From JAFGBI01 sp964480725 (GTDB lineage: Bacteria; Myxococcota_A; Polyangia; Polyangiales; Polyangiaceae), in assembly GCA_964480725.1 (NCBI GenBank), contig CAYZQO010000001.1, positions 138,360 to 202,359 on the forward strand: DNA of 64,000 nucleotides. Direction: 5' to 3'. Positions 1-9,245 of the stretch are shown here, piece by piece. The stretch's first letter is position 1; each line of letters opens with the position of its first letter. The notes under the pieces were generated by a model. That model saw only the letters and a program-made list of their open reading frames with translations. It was not told the DNA's origin and ran no database searches. A program made the translations under genes and the position numbers.

Positions 1-62
1 GGCGCCGCCCTCCGCGGAGTGCCGGCTGACGCCCCGCGCCTTTTCACGGTATAGCCACCCCC

Positions 63-788
63 ATGCTCCAGGGCACCCCAGCGACCGAGACGCGCGTAAC
101 GGGCCTCGATCCGCTCTCGCTCATCCAGCACTCCTCCGGGATCGTGCTGGTAGTGCTGTTCGTGCTGCTCGCCTTCTCGCTGGCCGTCTGGGTGATATGG
201 CTGCTCAAGTCGCTGCAGCTCGGGCGGCTCCGGACGGCGCAGCACGCCTTCGAGCGGGTGACGGAGACCATCGAGCGCCCGGACGACCTGGTGGCAGCGG
301 CGCTGGCCCACCGCAGCGCGCCGGGCGCGCGCGTGGTGCTCGAGCTGGCCAAGCGGAATGACGCGGGGGCGCCGGGCGCACCCTTGTTGCTGGCGGTGGC
401 CAAACGCGCCATCGCGACTGAGCAGCAGAAGGCGTCGTCCCTGATGGCTTCGCTCTCCAGCATCGCGTCATCGGCGCCCTTCATCGGGCTGTTCGGCACC
501 GTCGTCGGCATCATCAACGCCTTCGAGCTCATCGGGGTCGCCAAGAGCGCCTCGCTCCCCGTCGTCGCCCCCGCCATCGGTGAGGCGCTCTTCGCCACGG
601 CGGTGGGGCTGTTCGCGGCCATCCCGGCGACCATCGGGTATAACTTCGTCGACAAGCGGATCGGGGACTTCGTGGAGGAGATCACGGCCTCGGCGGAGGC
701 GTGGGTCGAGATCATGGCGGGGCGCGCTACCGCCGGCGCCCGCACGCGGCCCTTCGGCGCCGAGGCGGCTCCCGGGGCGGGGGAGTAG
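63..788 (+). CDS. tolQ: TolQ/ExbB-type proton channel subunit
   Basis: Inner-membrane proton-channel subunit of the Tol system, which uses proton-motive force to energise outer-membrane constriction at division. The 241-residue protein has the family layout: one N-terminal membrane segment (about residues 27-49), a cytoplasmic loop, and two C-terminal segments (about 130-152 and 170-195). The conserved APFIGLFGTVVGI stretch and GEALFATAVGLFAAIPA stretch are both present. Length is normal for TolQ/ExbB. It starts an operon with tolR 3 bases downstream, then tolA and tolB, and this order favours TolQ over ExbB or MotA. The ATG follows a C-rich stretch without a strong ribosome site. The upstream 62 bases hold no recognisable feature. 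Confidence 0.93.
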   Translation: MLQGTPATETRVTGLDPLSLIQHSSGIVLVVLFVLLAFSLAVWVIWLLKSLQLGRLRTAQHAFERVTETIERPDDLVAAALAHRSAPGARVVLELAKRNDAGAPGAPLLLAVAKRAIATEQQKASSLMASLSSIASSAPFIGLFGTVVGIINAFELIGVAKSASLPVVAPAIGEALFATAVGLFAAIPATIGYNFVDKRIGDFVEEITASAEAWVEIMAGRATAGARTRPFGAEAAPGAGE

Positions 789-791
789 ATC

Positions 792-1310
792 GTGGGCGCG
801 ACCGTGGGTGGCGGCCGGCGCCGTCGCGGGTTCACCGACATCAACGTCACGCCGTTCGTCGACGTGGTGCTGGTGCTGCTCATCGTCTTCATGGTCACCG
901 CGCCGCTGCTGACGACCGGCCTGCGCATCGACCTACCCGAGGTCCAGGCGGCCAGCACGCCAGTGAGCGACAGTCGCCTGCTGGTCACCATCACCAAGGA
1001 GGAGCGCGTCCTCTTCGGCGACCGCGATGTGACCGATCGCATCGCCGAAACCTTTCGCGACAGCGAGCGGGTCCAGCAGGAGCAGGAGCTCTACATCCGC
1101 GCCGACAAGGACTCCCGCTACGGCATCGTCGCCACCGTCGTCGCCGCTGCGCGCCACAGCGGCGTCCAGTCCCTCAACCTGCTCGTGCAGCCCGAGATCG
1201 AGGAGGCGCTGGAAGGCGAGGTCGCGCCGGCGCCGACGGGGACGCCCCCGGGCGCTCCGCCTGCCGCGCCGGGCCCGCGCGGTCGCAGCGACGCCGTGAC
1301 TGCCCCATGA
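792..1310 (+). CDS. tolR: TolR/ExbD-type proton channel subunit
   Basis: Partner of TolQ in the proton-driven Tol motor. The 172-residue protein has a short basic N-terminus (four consecutive Arg at residues 9-12). One membrane segment follows (about 20-42) with the conserved Asp (D24 in VTPFVDVVLVLL) that carries protons. A periplasmic domain of ExbD/TolR type makes up most of the rest, with a Pro/Ala/Gly-rich C-terminal tail beyond about residue 145 that is longer than usual. A GTG start lies 3 bases after the tolQ stop. Its stop overlaps the tolA start (ATGA), so translational coupling is likely. Confidence 0.92.
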   Translation: MGATVGGGRRRRGFTDINVTPFVDVVLVLLIVFMVTAPLLTTGLRIDLPEVQAASTPVSDSRLLVTITKEERVLFGDRDVTDRIAETFRDSERVQQEQELYIRADKDSRYGIVATVVAAARHSGVQSLNLLVQPEIEEALEGEVAPAPTGTPPGAPPAAPGPRGRSDAVTAP

Positions 1311-2155
1311 CCCCGCGGCGCCCGCTCCCGGTTGGCTACCACGGCGCCCTCGTCCCGTCGTTCACCGAGCTCGAGGTCGCGGCCGCCATCTCGGGGTCTT
1401 TCCTGGTCCACGTCTTGTTCTTGGTCCTGCTCGTCGCGATGGGGCTGCGCGCGCCGCTCCCCGAGCCCGAGCCTCCCGTGGAGCGCGAGGAGCCGATCGC
1501 GATCAAGCCCGTGCTGGACGAGCTTCCGCTGCTCAAGCTTGGAGGCAAGAAGTCGCAGAAACTGAAGCTGCCCGACATGTGGACCAAGCAGGCCCCTGCC
1601 GTGCGCCGCTACGAGGCCCGGAGCGCACCGTCGCCGGAGGCGAAGGACGATCCCCGCGCGATCCCGAAATCGCCGCTCGCCGTGGGCGACGCCGAGGCGC
1701 CGCCCCCGGACGCCGAGATCGCGAAGGAGATCGACGAACTCCAGCCCGACGCGAGCGACACCGACGCCGAGGCCACCGTGGAGGGCGAGGGATCGCCCGA
1801 CGGCGTCAAGGAGGGCACGGAAACCGATCCGCTCAAGGCCCGGGCGGTGAGCCAGTACACGATGAAGATCCTCGGCTGGTTCAACGCGCGGTTCTCGCCC
1901 CCCGAGTCGGGCGCGCCGTGCGAGGAGCTGAAGGCGATGTCGGCCGCGGTTTCCGTCAGCGTCGGCGGCGACCGCTCCGTCAGCAGCTACGTGATCACCC
2001 GCCCCAGCGGCAACCCCACCTTCGACGGCAAGGTGCGCTCGACGATGGACGCGATCGTCGGCCAGCAGCTCCCGCCACCCCCGCCACTCTACCCCGACAT
2101 CCTGGGCACCACGGTGCCCGTCACCTTCTCTGGCAGGAATTCTCCATGCGAGTGA
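1307..2155 (+). CDS. tolA: TolA/TonB-like periplasm-spanning energy transducer
   Basis: Links the TolQR motor to the outer membrane. The 282-residue protein has a short cytoplasmic N-terminus, one membrane segment (about residues 25-44), and a charged Pro/Glu/Asp-rich linker (about 48-185). A small C-terminal globular domain includes an MKILGWFNARF helix and the TolA/TonB-like pattern of a conserved Cys, beta strands and an amphipathic helix. The long Ala/Lys coiled coil of E. coli TolA is replaced by an acidic linker, so the tolA name rests on position and topology as much as on sequence. The ATG overlaps the tolR stop and the gene ends 10 bases inside tolB. Confidence 0.8.
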   Translation: MTPRRPLPVGYHGALVPSFTELEVAAAISGSFLVHVLFLVLLVAMGLRAPLPEPEPPVEREEPIAIKPVLDELPLLKLGGKKSQKLKLPDMWTKQAPAVRRYEARSAPSPEAKDDPRAIPKSPLAVGDAEAPPPDAEIAKEIDELQPDASDTDAEATVEGEGSPDGVKEGTETDPLKARAVSQYTMKILGWFNARFSPPESGAPCEELKAMSAAVSVSVGGDRSVSSYVITRPSGNPTFDGKVRSTMDAIVGQQLPPPPPLYPDILGTTVPVTFSGRNSPCE

Positions 2156-3474
2156 CCGTCATCGCCGCGACCTTCTCGCTCGCCATCGCCACCATCGCGC
2201 CCGCTGGCCACGCGCAGCCCGCACCGCCGGCCGACGAGAGCGTGCTCGGCGCGCTGGTCGTCACCGGGCACGTCAAGGAGCACGTCACCCGCCTCGCGGT
2301 GCTCCCGAGCCTCGCGCCGGACCTGGAGGACGTGGTGGTCCGGAGCGTCGTGCGGCACGATCTCGACCTCTCCGGGATGTTCGACCTGATCCCCGAGAAG
2401 GACGCCCCACCGGGCCTCTACGGGTTCGACGACCCCGTGGACATCAACGCCTGGAGGGCGCGCGGCGCCGAGGTCATCGTCAAGGTCGCGGCGCGGCGAC
2501 ACTCGGGCAACAAGGTCCAGGTCCTCGGCCTCGCGTACTTCCTCAACGTGGGCAGCGACCCGGTCTACGAGAAGAAGATCGTGGTCGAGCGAGGCGCCGT
2601 GCGGGTGACCGCCCACCGCATCACCGACGCCCTGCTCGGAGCGATCACCGGTCGCCCCGGCGGCTTCGCCAGCCGCTTCACCTACAGCGGTCGCTGGGGC
2701 CGAGGCCGCCGGATCTTCACCATGGACTCGGACGGGAACGATCTGGCCCCGGTGAGCGACGAGAAGGACACGTCGATCGCGCCCGTCTGGGGCCCGAACC
2801 AGACCCTCTACTACTCGACGAGCCGCAACTACAGCCCGTACGGCCTCATGTTCGCGGACCGATCGACCCACCAGCCCGTGCCGCTGCCGATCCCCGGCAG
2901 CGTCTTCGGCGTGGCGTTCAATCACGACCACACGCGCGTCGCGCTCGCCATCTCGACCCAAGAGGGGAGCACGGTGTGGGCCGGTAAGGCGAACGGGGAG
3001 GACCTCCAGCAGGTGTCGACGACCGCCATTGCCACCCACCCGGTCTGGAGCCCCTCGGGGAAGCTCGCCTGGATCGGCGGCGAGCCCAGCACATTCGGCG
3101 CGCAACGCGTGTACGTGGACGGGAAGCCGGTGTCGCCCGCGGGGTTCACCGCCGCGGCCCCCGTCTTCTGCGACACCGAGGACGGGATCCGCCTCGTGTA
3201 CTCCGTCGGGGTGGGCCACGATCGCGAGGATCTGGTGATGAGTGGAGAGACGGGCGGCGGGATCGCCCGGCTCACCCAGAACCAAGGGAGCAACACCTAC
3301 CCCGCGTGCAGCGTCGACGGACGCCTGCTGGCCTTCTTCTCCACACGCAAGCACGCCGAGGGAGACAAGGGGGTCTTCATGATGTCACTGAAGCGTTGGG
3401 TCACGGCGCGCGTCGCCGGGGCCCATGGCGAGTCGCTCCGCTGGGCCCCGCTGCCTCCGGCGGCGACGCGCTGA
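2146..3474 (+). CDS. tolB: TolB periplasmic beta-propeller protein
   Basis: Periplasmic Tol component that binds Pal and colicin-like ligands in characterised systems. The 442-residue protein starts with a cleavable signal peptide (MRVTVIAATFSLAIATIAPAG region, with cleavage near the AHA/AQP boundary). The N-terminal TolB alpha/beta domain (about 30-170) precedes a C-terminal six-bladed WD40-like propeller (about 180-435). The propeller repeats contain IFTMDSDG, PVWGPNQTLYYSTSR and HPVWSPSGKLAW, typical of TolB. The start inside the last codons of tolA was chosen because it gives the signal peptide. No pal follows; a minus-strand gene comes next. The nearest OmpA-type lipoprotein is at about 39.5 kb. 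Confidence 0.93.
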   Translation: MRVTVIAATFSLAIATIAPAGHAQPAPPADESVLGALVVTGHVKEHVTRLAVLPSLAPDLEDVVVRSVVRHDLDLSGMFDLIPEKDAPPGLYGFDDPVDINAWRARGAEVIVKVAARRHSGNKVQVLGLAYFLNVGSDPVYEKKIVVERGAVRVTAHRITDALLGAITGRPGGFASRFTYSGRWGRGRRIFTMDSDGNDLAPVSDEKDTSIAPVWGPNQTLYYSTSRNYSPYGLMFADRSTHQPVPLPIPGSVFGVAFNHDHTRVALAISTQEGSTVWAGKANGEDLQQVSTTAIATHPVWSPSGKLAWIGGEPSTFGAQRVYVDGKPVSPAGFTAAAPVFCDTEDGIRLVYSVGVGHDREDLVMSGETGGGIARLTQNQGSNTYPACSVDGRLLAFFSTRKHAEGDKGVFMMSLKRWVTARVAGAHGESLRWAPLPPAATR

Positions 3475-3493
3475 CCTCGCGCTACGGGTGGCT

Positions 3494-4087
3494 TCAGCCC
3501 AGCATCCCGACCAGCGCCATCATCAGCTCGGCGTCGCCCTCCACCACGAGCTGGCCGCTCATCATGAGCTGGATCGGCGCCAGGCGACCCGCGGCGAGCT
3601 CGATCACGTCGGCGAGCGCCAGCCGCAGCGTGCAGGTCAGCACGGGCGGCCCGGGGTCGGCCGCGCCGGGCCGCACCTCTACCCGGTGCTCGGTCGCTCC
3701 GTCCGTCGCGACCACGGCGATGATACCCCCGAGCCCGCGCAGCGCCGCCGCTCGCCGCTCCTCGACGGAGACGAGCCGCGCGACCAGCCCGGGCCACGCC
3801 GACTCCGGCACCGAGGCGATCAGAACCGGGGCGACCCGCTCGACGAGCATGCGGAACGTGTCGGTCGTGGTCCGCACGCGCGCGACCGCATCGGGCGGCA
3901 CCCCCTCGACCACCGACAACTCGCCCGTGACCAGCCGCAGACCGAAGTCCGCCGCGGGCGCCTCGAGGCACACGCCGAAGCAGCCGGTCGAACGCGGCGC
4001 CCCAAGCGCCGCCGTGTGCGCTTTCAGCCGCGACGGCAGCGCGTGGAGGAAGAACGCCCGCGGATCGAGGGGCCAGGGCTCGTTCAC
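3494..4087 (-). CDS. SCP2 sterol-carrier-like domain protein
   Basis: Small cytoplasmic protein of 197 residues. Its C-terminal third (about 145-195) has the SCP2 pattern: a beta strand LTCTLRLALADVIELAAGRL followed by a helix and the MMSGQLVVEGD strand ending in a helix. SCP2 domains bind lipids or other hydrophobic ligands in a cleft. The N-terminal half shows a weaker, similar strand-helix arrangement, so two SCP2-like modules are possible. The gene overlaps the upstream PilZ gene by four bases (ATGA), so the two are probably co-translated. No catalytic motif was seen, and the ligand cannot be deduced. Confidence 0.55.
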   Translation of the reverse strand: MNEPWPLDPRAFFLHALPSRLKAHTAALGAPRSTGCFGVCLEAPAADFGLRLVTGELSVVEGVPPDAVARVRTTTDTFRMLVERVAPVLIASVPESAWPGLVARLVSVEERRAAALRGLGGIIAVVATDGATEHRVEVRPGAADPGPPVLTCTLRLALADVIELAAGRLAPIQLMMSGQLVVEGDAELMMALVGMLG

Positions 4088-4413
4088 GGCCGCAGCAGCT
4101 TGGCGATGAGGTGCGTTTCGATCGCCCCGAGCAGCCCGAACTGCACGCCGAAGCCGTCCGCCTTGGACCAGCGAACGACCGCGGGCACCCGCGACGGCCC
4201 CGCACCGCCCAGCGCCACCTGGATGATCAGCTGGGCGTTGAACGGCGGCTGCACGGGCGCCGCCACGAACATCCCGCCGATGGAAAGGTCGCGACCCTCA
4301 GCCTCGAAGGCCGTGCCATCCGCGAGCTCGCAGGTGACGGGGAGGCTGATCCTGGCGCGCGCGTGGGTCCGCTTCTCTTGCACTGGGGGAGCTCCGATGG
4401 GGCCGGCGGGCAT
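4084..4413 (-). CDS. PilZ domain protein
   Basis: A 109-residue single-domain protein of PilZ type, a family that often binds cyclic di-GMP. It carries the N-terminal arginine region KRTHARARISLPV (family consensus RxxxR) and the DLSIGGMFV strand (consensus [D/N]xSxxG) followed by a C-terminal beta barrel. The RTHAR/DLSIGG pair keeps the residues needed for nucleotide contact, but the spacing and a true RxxxR need alignment to judge binding. It is the first gene of a two-gene minus-strand unit with the SCP2-like gene. PilZ domains of this short type are abundant in myxobacteria. Confidence 0.8.
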   Translation of the reverse strand: MPAGPIGAPPVQEKRTHARARISLPVTCELADGTAFEAEGRDLSIGGMFVAAPVQPPFNAQLIIQVALGGAGPSRVPAVVRWSKADGFGVQFGLLGAIETHLIAKLLRP

Positions 4414-4462
4414 GAGCTAGACCACGCTGCGCGACCCGGTAAAGCGCGTTGATCGTGGGCAG

Positions 4463-5425
4463 GTGGACCGATACCTGTCAAGCTTCGACCCCGTGCGGAG
4501 CGCCGATCCGCGTCACCGAGGTTGGCTTCGGCAACTCGAGGGCTGGCAGCTCGGGGTGGTCGCCGTCGGCGTCGCGACCCTGGCCGCCACCCTGCTCGCG
4601 CCGGTGGGCGCGCCGCCGAGCTACCTGCCTGTGCCTCTGGTGGATCGGCGCGAGCAGGCGCACGTCGCCGGGCAGGACCGGCAGCTCGCCGCGGCGACGG
4701 CCGCTGGCGGCCTCCACTTCGACGTCCGGGTCGTCGGAGAGCGGGTACGTCGCTTCGGCGCTGCGAGCGCCCAGCAGGAGAGCGACGCTGCCTCGTGGGA
4801 GCTCGGCGAGCTCCGCGTCGCCTTTGCCAACGCCGTCCGTCGCCACGGCGATGCGCCGCTGATCGCGCTCCGATCGGTGCAGACCGAGGCCTTCCTGGAC
4901 GCGCTGCGGCGCTGGGAGGCGACCGGGGTGATCGACGCGGAGCTCCAGGAGCTCGGCGGCGATCTGCCGCAGGTCGCGCGCGCGAACTGCTGGGCCGTCG
5001 GTCGGCGCCTGGGGCTCTCCGAGGCCGAGCGGCGAACCCTCTTCCGGGTCCGCTGGGCCGAGCTGGTCGGAACCGTCGAGCTACCTCCCTACGCCCCGAG
5101 CCTGAACGAGTGGCGTGCCTACTACCGCCTCCTCCTCGAGCGCCCCGAGCGCGGCGAGCCCGCGCTCGGCGTGACGGCGGCGGCGGGCGAGGCTGACCCG
5201 AGGCGCCTGCTCGCCACCGTGAACGCCCTCGGGCGGCGAGACCCCGAGTACCCGGTCCTGTTCGCCCGCGGCGTGCTCCTCTCTCGTCTGGGGGAGCCCC
5301 GCGCGGCGGCCGACTCCTTCAGCTCTTTCCTCGAGGGTCCCGAGACGAGCGCGCTGCGCGCGTGGGCGCGTAACCACCTGGCGGCGGCCCTCGCGACGCT
5401 ACCGCCTGGCGTTCCCGCCCCCTGA
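4463..5425 (+). CDS. Membrane-anchored helical-repeat protein, unknown function
   Basis: Not recognised as a named family. The 320-residue product has a short N-terminus and one clear membrane segment (about residues 28-47, rich in Val/Ala/Leu). The exported or cytoplasmic part is mostly helical. The last 80 residues (PEYPVLFARGVLLSRLGEPRAAADSF) resemble a TPR-like pair. A GTG start is used, and the gene is divergent from the PilZ gene across 49 bases. It is followed after 59 bases by mfd on the same strand. No catalytic motif was found. Confidence 0.7.
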   Translation: MDRYLSSFDPVRSADPRHRGWLRQLEGWQLGVVAVGVATLAATLLAPVGAPPSYLPVPLVDRREQAHVAGQDRQLAAATAAGGLHFDVRVVGERVRRFGAASAQQESDAASWELGELRVAFANAVRRHGDAPLIALRSVQTEAFLDALRRWEATGVIDAELQELGGDLPQVARANCWAVGRRLGLSEAERRTLFRVRWAELVGTVELPPYAPSLNEWRAYYRLLLERPERGEPALGVTAAAGEADPRRLLATVNALGRRDPEYPVLFARGVLLSRLGEPRAAADSFSSFLEGPETSALRAWARNHLAAALATLPPGVPAP

Positions 5426-5484
5426 GGGACCCGTCCCATCGAGGACGTGGCGCGCCCCGCGGTCCGTGCCAGACCTGGCCACCG

Positions 5485-8400
5485 ATGACCGATCCCGAGC
5501 TGCTCGACGACGTCACCTCCCCGCTCGAGCTGCCCCCGGATCGGCCCGTGAGATCCGTCGGCGCGCTGGCCCGCGAGGTCGCCGACCACCCAGGGATCCA
5601 CCCCGTCGTGCATGCTGAGGGCTGCGCGAGCGCGCTCCTGGCCGTCGCGCTGGCGCGGCGCCGTTCGGCGCCGGTGGTCCTCGTGACATCCGACGCCGAT
5701 GGGGCACGGCGCGTCGCGGCCGATCTCACGGCCCTGGCGGCGGGGCTCCCCCTGCCGGCACCCCACGATCGGCCGCTCGGGCCCGACCGCGAGCCCCTCC
5801 TGCTCCTGCCCGCCGACTCCACGCCGTTCGCCGAGGTGCACCCCGATCGGCGCGCCGCCATGACCCGAGCCAGCGCGCTCTTCCACGTCGCCGCCGGGCT
5901 GCCTTGGCGCTTCCTGGTGACGACGGCCGCGGCGCTGGTGCGACGGGTCGCGCCGCCACCCGCGATCGCGGCCGCGGGCGTGCGCGTCGAACGGGGGACC
6001 GAGTTGGACGCGAGTGCCACGGTGAACCGCCTGGTGGCGGCCGGGTACCTCCGGGTCCCCGTCGTCGAGGATCCCGGCAGTCTCGCCGTGCGGGGCGGCG
6101 TGCTCGACGTCTGGCCGCCCGGAGCGGCCGAACCGCTGCGGATCGAGCTGAACGGCGACCTGGTGGCCGCGCTGCGGCGCTTTCGCCCCGATGACCAGCG
6201 CACCGTGGCGGAGCTGGAGCGGGCGTGGCTGGCCCCGGCCCGCGAGGCCATCCTCACCCCACCGGCGCTCGAGCGCGCGCAACGCCTCGTCCGCGAGCTC
6301 TGCGACCAGCACAACTACCCGTCGACCAAGGCGCGCCAGCTCGTCGAAGACGTGCAGAGCGGCCGGGTCTTCTTCCGCGCCGAGGCCTACCTGCCCGCGT
6401 ATGCGCCGCTGGTCCCGCTCTTCGACTACCTCGGCCCGGCGACCGCCGTGGTGGTGGACGACGGCGTTGCGGCCCTGCGCGCGATGCAGGACGAGCTCGA
6501 CCTCGCCACCGAGGACGCCGCGCGCGCGGGCGACACGCCGGTGTTCCCCCGGGAGGCGCTCTACGTCGACGAGGGCGCGGTGGGCGACTGGCTCGCCGCG
6601 CGCCCGACCCTCGCGACCCATCGCGCCGGCGTCGCCGCTCCGAGCCCCCTCACCCCGCTCGAGGCACTGGCGACCGCCCCGGTGGACGCCCCGTCCCTAG
6701 CGATGACCGACCACGCGTCGCTCGCCCGCGCCGTGAAGCAGGCGCGCGCCAATCACGGCAAGCAGGCCGCCCTCGACCCCCTGCTCCGTCGGATCTCCGC
6801 CTGGCGCGACCGCGGGCTCGCCGTGGTGGTGACGGCCCGAGCGGCGACCCAGGCCGAGCGGGTGGCGGCGCTGCTCGGCCACCGGCGGATCCCGATCGCG
6901 GTGGCGACGGGGGCCGCGGTGGAGGACGCTGACGACGAGGGGCGCGCCCACCTGCCCGGCGGCGCGCCGGCGCCGGCGGCCTCACCGACGTCCCCGGCGC
7001 CGCCGGATCCGACCGCCGTGCGGATCGTGACCGGACCGCTCGCCCGTGGGGTGATCGCGCTCGCCGAGGGCTTCGTGCTGGTGACGGAAGAGGAGATCTT
7101 CGGCCAGCGCGCGCACCGGCGAACGGTGCCGCGACGGAGCGCGCGCGCGGTCCTCGAGGATCTCCGCGCCCTCGCCGTCGGCGACCACGTCGTGCACGTC
7201 GACCACGGGATCGGCCGCTACCGGGGGCTTGAGCGGCGCGAGATCGCGGGCAACGCGCTCGAGCTCATCGTCGTCGAGTACGCCGGTGGGGACAAGCTGT
7301 TCCTCCCGGTCTACCGCCTCAATCAGGTCCAGAAGTACTCGGGTGGAGAGGGCACTCCGCGGCTCGACCGACTGGGTGGGCAATCCTTCGCCAAGACGAA
7401 GGCAAAGGTCCAGCGCCGAGTGCGGCAAATGGCGGACGAGCTGCTGCGCCTGTACGCGGAGCGCGCGAGCGCGGTGAAGGTGCCGCTGGGGCCGGTGGAC
7501 GACGACTACGCCACCTTCGAGGCGACGTTCCCGTTCGAGGAAACCCGGGACCAGGCCAACGCGATCGCGGACGTGATGTCCGATCTCGGGAGCGCGCGGG
7601 TAATGGATCGGTTGGTCTGCGGGGACGTCGGTTTCGGCAAGACCGAGGTGGCGCTGCGCGCGGCGTTCCGCGCCGTCGCCGCGGGGCGCCAGGTGGCGCT
7701 GCTCTGTCCCACCACCGTGCTGGCGCAACAGCACTTCACGACCTTCGCGACTCGGCTCGCCGACTACCCCTTCGTGGTGCGGACGTTGAGCCGATTCCAG
7801 TCGCGCACCGAGCAACAGGCCACCCTCAAGGGCCTCAAGGCGGGCTCGGTGGACGTCGTCGTGGGGACCCATCGCCTGCTCTCCAAGGACGTCCATTTCC
7901 GGAAGCTGGGCCTGCTGATCATCGACGAGGAGCAACGGTTCGGGGTCGCGCACAAGGAGCGCATCAAGCAGCTCCGGGCGTCGGTGGACGCGCTGACCCT
8001 GAGCGCCACCCCCATCCCCCGGACGCTGCAGATGGCCGTGGGCGGCCTCCGTGATCTCTCGCTCATCTCCACCCCTCCGGTCGACCGCCGCGCGATCCGC
8101 ACCATCACCTCTCGCTTCGACGAGCACCTGGTGCGCGAGGCCGTCCAGCGCGAGCTCGAGCGTGGCGGGCAGGTCTTCTACGTCTACGGCCGGATCGAGG
8201 GACTGTACGAGCGCGCGGAGCGCCTCCGGGCGCTGGTGCCGAGGGCCCGAGTCGCCGTCGCCCACGGCCAGCTCGGCGAGCACGTCCTCGAGCGAACCAT
8301 GCTCGACTTCGTCGCGGGGGAGTACGACGTCCTGGTGGCGACCGCGATCATCGAGAGCGGCCTCGACATCGCTCGCGCCAACACCATCCTCATCGACCGG

Positions 8401-9192
8401 GCGGATCTTTTCGGCCTGGCGCAGCTCTACCAGCTCCGCGGACGAGTTGGCCGCTCGAGCGAGCGGGCGTACTGCTACCTCCTGGTGCCGCCGCCGGCGC
8501 AGATGTCGGACGAGTCCCGCAGCCGGCTCGAGGCCCTCGAGCGGCACACCGAGCTCGGCTCCGGCTTCGCGATCGCCACCCTCGACCTCGAGCTCCGAGG
8601 CGCCGGGGAGCTGCTCGGCGCCGAGCAGAGCGGCTTCACCGCAAGCGTCGGCTTCGACCTGTTCTGCCAGATGCTCGAGGAGGCGACCCGCGAGCTCCGT
8701 GGCGAGCTCGTCGTACCCGAGGTGGAGCCCGAGCTCAGCTTCGACGTCGAGGCCCTGGTCCCCGAGGACTACGTCGCCGACGTCGGGGTGCGCCTGTCGC
8801 TGTACAAGCGCCTCGCGAGCGCCGCCGATGAGGGCGAGGTCGCCGAGATCGCCGCGGAGATGGAGGACCGTTTCGGCGAGGCGCCGCGTGAGGCGCAGCG
8901 ACTGGTGGAGCTGATGCGGGTGAAGACCGAGCTGCGGCGCCTGCGCGTGCTCGGCATCGAGGCGACCGCGCGGGGCGTGCGCCTGCACCTGCGCGAGGAC
9001 ACCCCCCTCGATCCGGCGCGGATCGGCGCCCTGGTGGGCCGGCGCGGCTCGCCCTATCAGCTCACCCCCGACGGCCGCCTCACCCGGCGCTTCACCGATC
9101 CCCCACTGCCAGCGGACGGGATCGCGGCGGCCGACGCGGTGCTCCACGAGCTTGCCGACTGCGTCCAGGACGCGCCCGCGAGCGCCAGCTAG
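5485..9192 (+). CDS. mfd: Transcription-repair coupling factor Mfd
   Basis: ATP-dependent translocase that removes RNA polymerase stalled at lesions and recruits UvrA. The length (1235 residues) is typical. Domains in order: UvrB-like N-terminal region (about 1-400); RNA-polymerase interaction domain of CarD type (about 560-625, GDHVVHVDHGIGRYRGL); superfamily 2 translocase with Walker A GDVGFGKT (about 713-720), DEEQ box (about 813-817), LSATPIPRTL motif and QLRGRVGRS motif VI (about 983); and the C-terminal TRCF domain (about 1085-1185). An Ala/Pro-rich insertion around residues 490-510 is unlike short-linker homologues. Confidence is high because all motifs are intact. Confidence 0.98.
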   Translation: MTDPELLDDVTSPLELPPDRPVRSVGALAREVADHPGIHPVVHAEGCASALLAVALARRRSAPVVLVTSDADGARRVAADLTALAAGLPLPAPHDRPLGPDREPLLLLPADSTPFAEVHPDRRAAMTRASALFHVAAGLPWRFLVTTAAALVRRVAPPPAIAAAGVRVERGTELDASATVNRLVAAGYLRVPVVEDPGSLAVRGGVLDVWPPGAAEPLRIELNGDLVAALRRFRPDDQRTVAELERAWLAPAREAILTPPALERAQRLVRELCDQHNYPSTKARQLVEDVQSGRVFFRAEAYLPAYAPLVPLFDYLGPATAVVVDDGVAALRAMQDELDLATEDAARAGDTPVFPREALYVDEGAVGDWLAARPTLATHRAGVAAPSPLTPLEALATAPVDAPSLAMTDHASLARAVKQARANHGKQAALDPLLRRISAWRDRGLAVVVTARAATQAERVAALLGHRRIPIAVATGAAVEDADDEGRAHLPGGAPAPAASPTSPAPPDPTAVRIVTGPLARGVIALAEGFVLVTEEEIFGQRAHRRTVPRRSARAVLEDLRALAVGDHVVHVDHGIGRYRGLERREIAGNALELIVVEYAGGDKLFLPVYRLNQVQKYSGGEGTPRLDRLGGQSFAKTKAKVQRRVRQMADELLRLYAERASAVKVPLGPVDDDYATFEATFPFEETRDQANAIADVMSDLGSARVMDRLVCGDVGFGKTEVALRAAFRAVAAGRQVALLCPTTVLAQQHFTTFATRLADYPFVVRTLSRFQSRTEQQATLKGLKAGSVDVVVGTHRLLSKDVHFRKLGLLIIDEEQRFGVAHKERIKQLRASVDALTLSATPIPRTLQMAVGGLRDLSLISTPPVDRRAIRTITSRFDEHLVREAVQRELERGGQVFYVYGRIEGLYERAERLRALVPRARVAVAHGQLGEHVLERTMLDFVAGEYDVLVATAIIESGLDIARANTILIDRADLFGLAQLYQLRGRVGRSSERAYCYLLVPPPAQMSDESRSRLEALERHTELGSGFAIATLDLELRGAGELLGAEQSGFTASVGFDLFCQMLEEATRELRGELVVPEVEPELSFDVEALVPEDYVADVGVRLSLYKRLASAADEGEVAEIAAEMEDRFGEAPREAQRLVELMRVKTELRRLRVLGIEATARGVRLHLREDTPLDPARIGALVGRRGSPYQLTPDGRLTRRFTDPPLPADGIAAADAVLHELADCVQDAPASAS

Positions 9193-9245
9193 GCCGAGGT
9201 GGAGCCGGCCCCGCCGCCAGCTAGCGCCCCGGCGCGACGCGTGCC

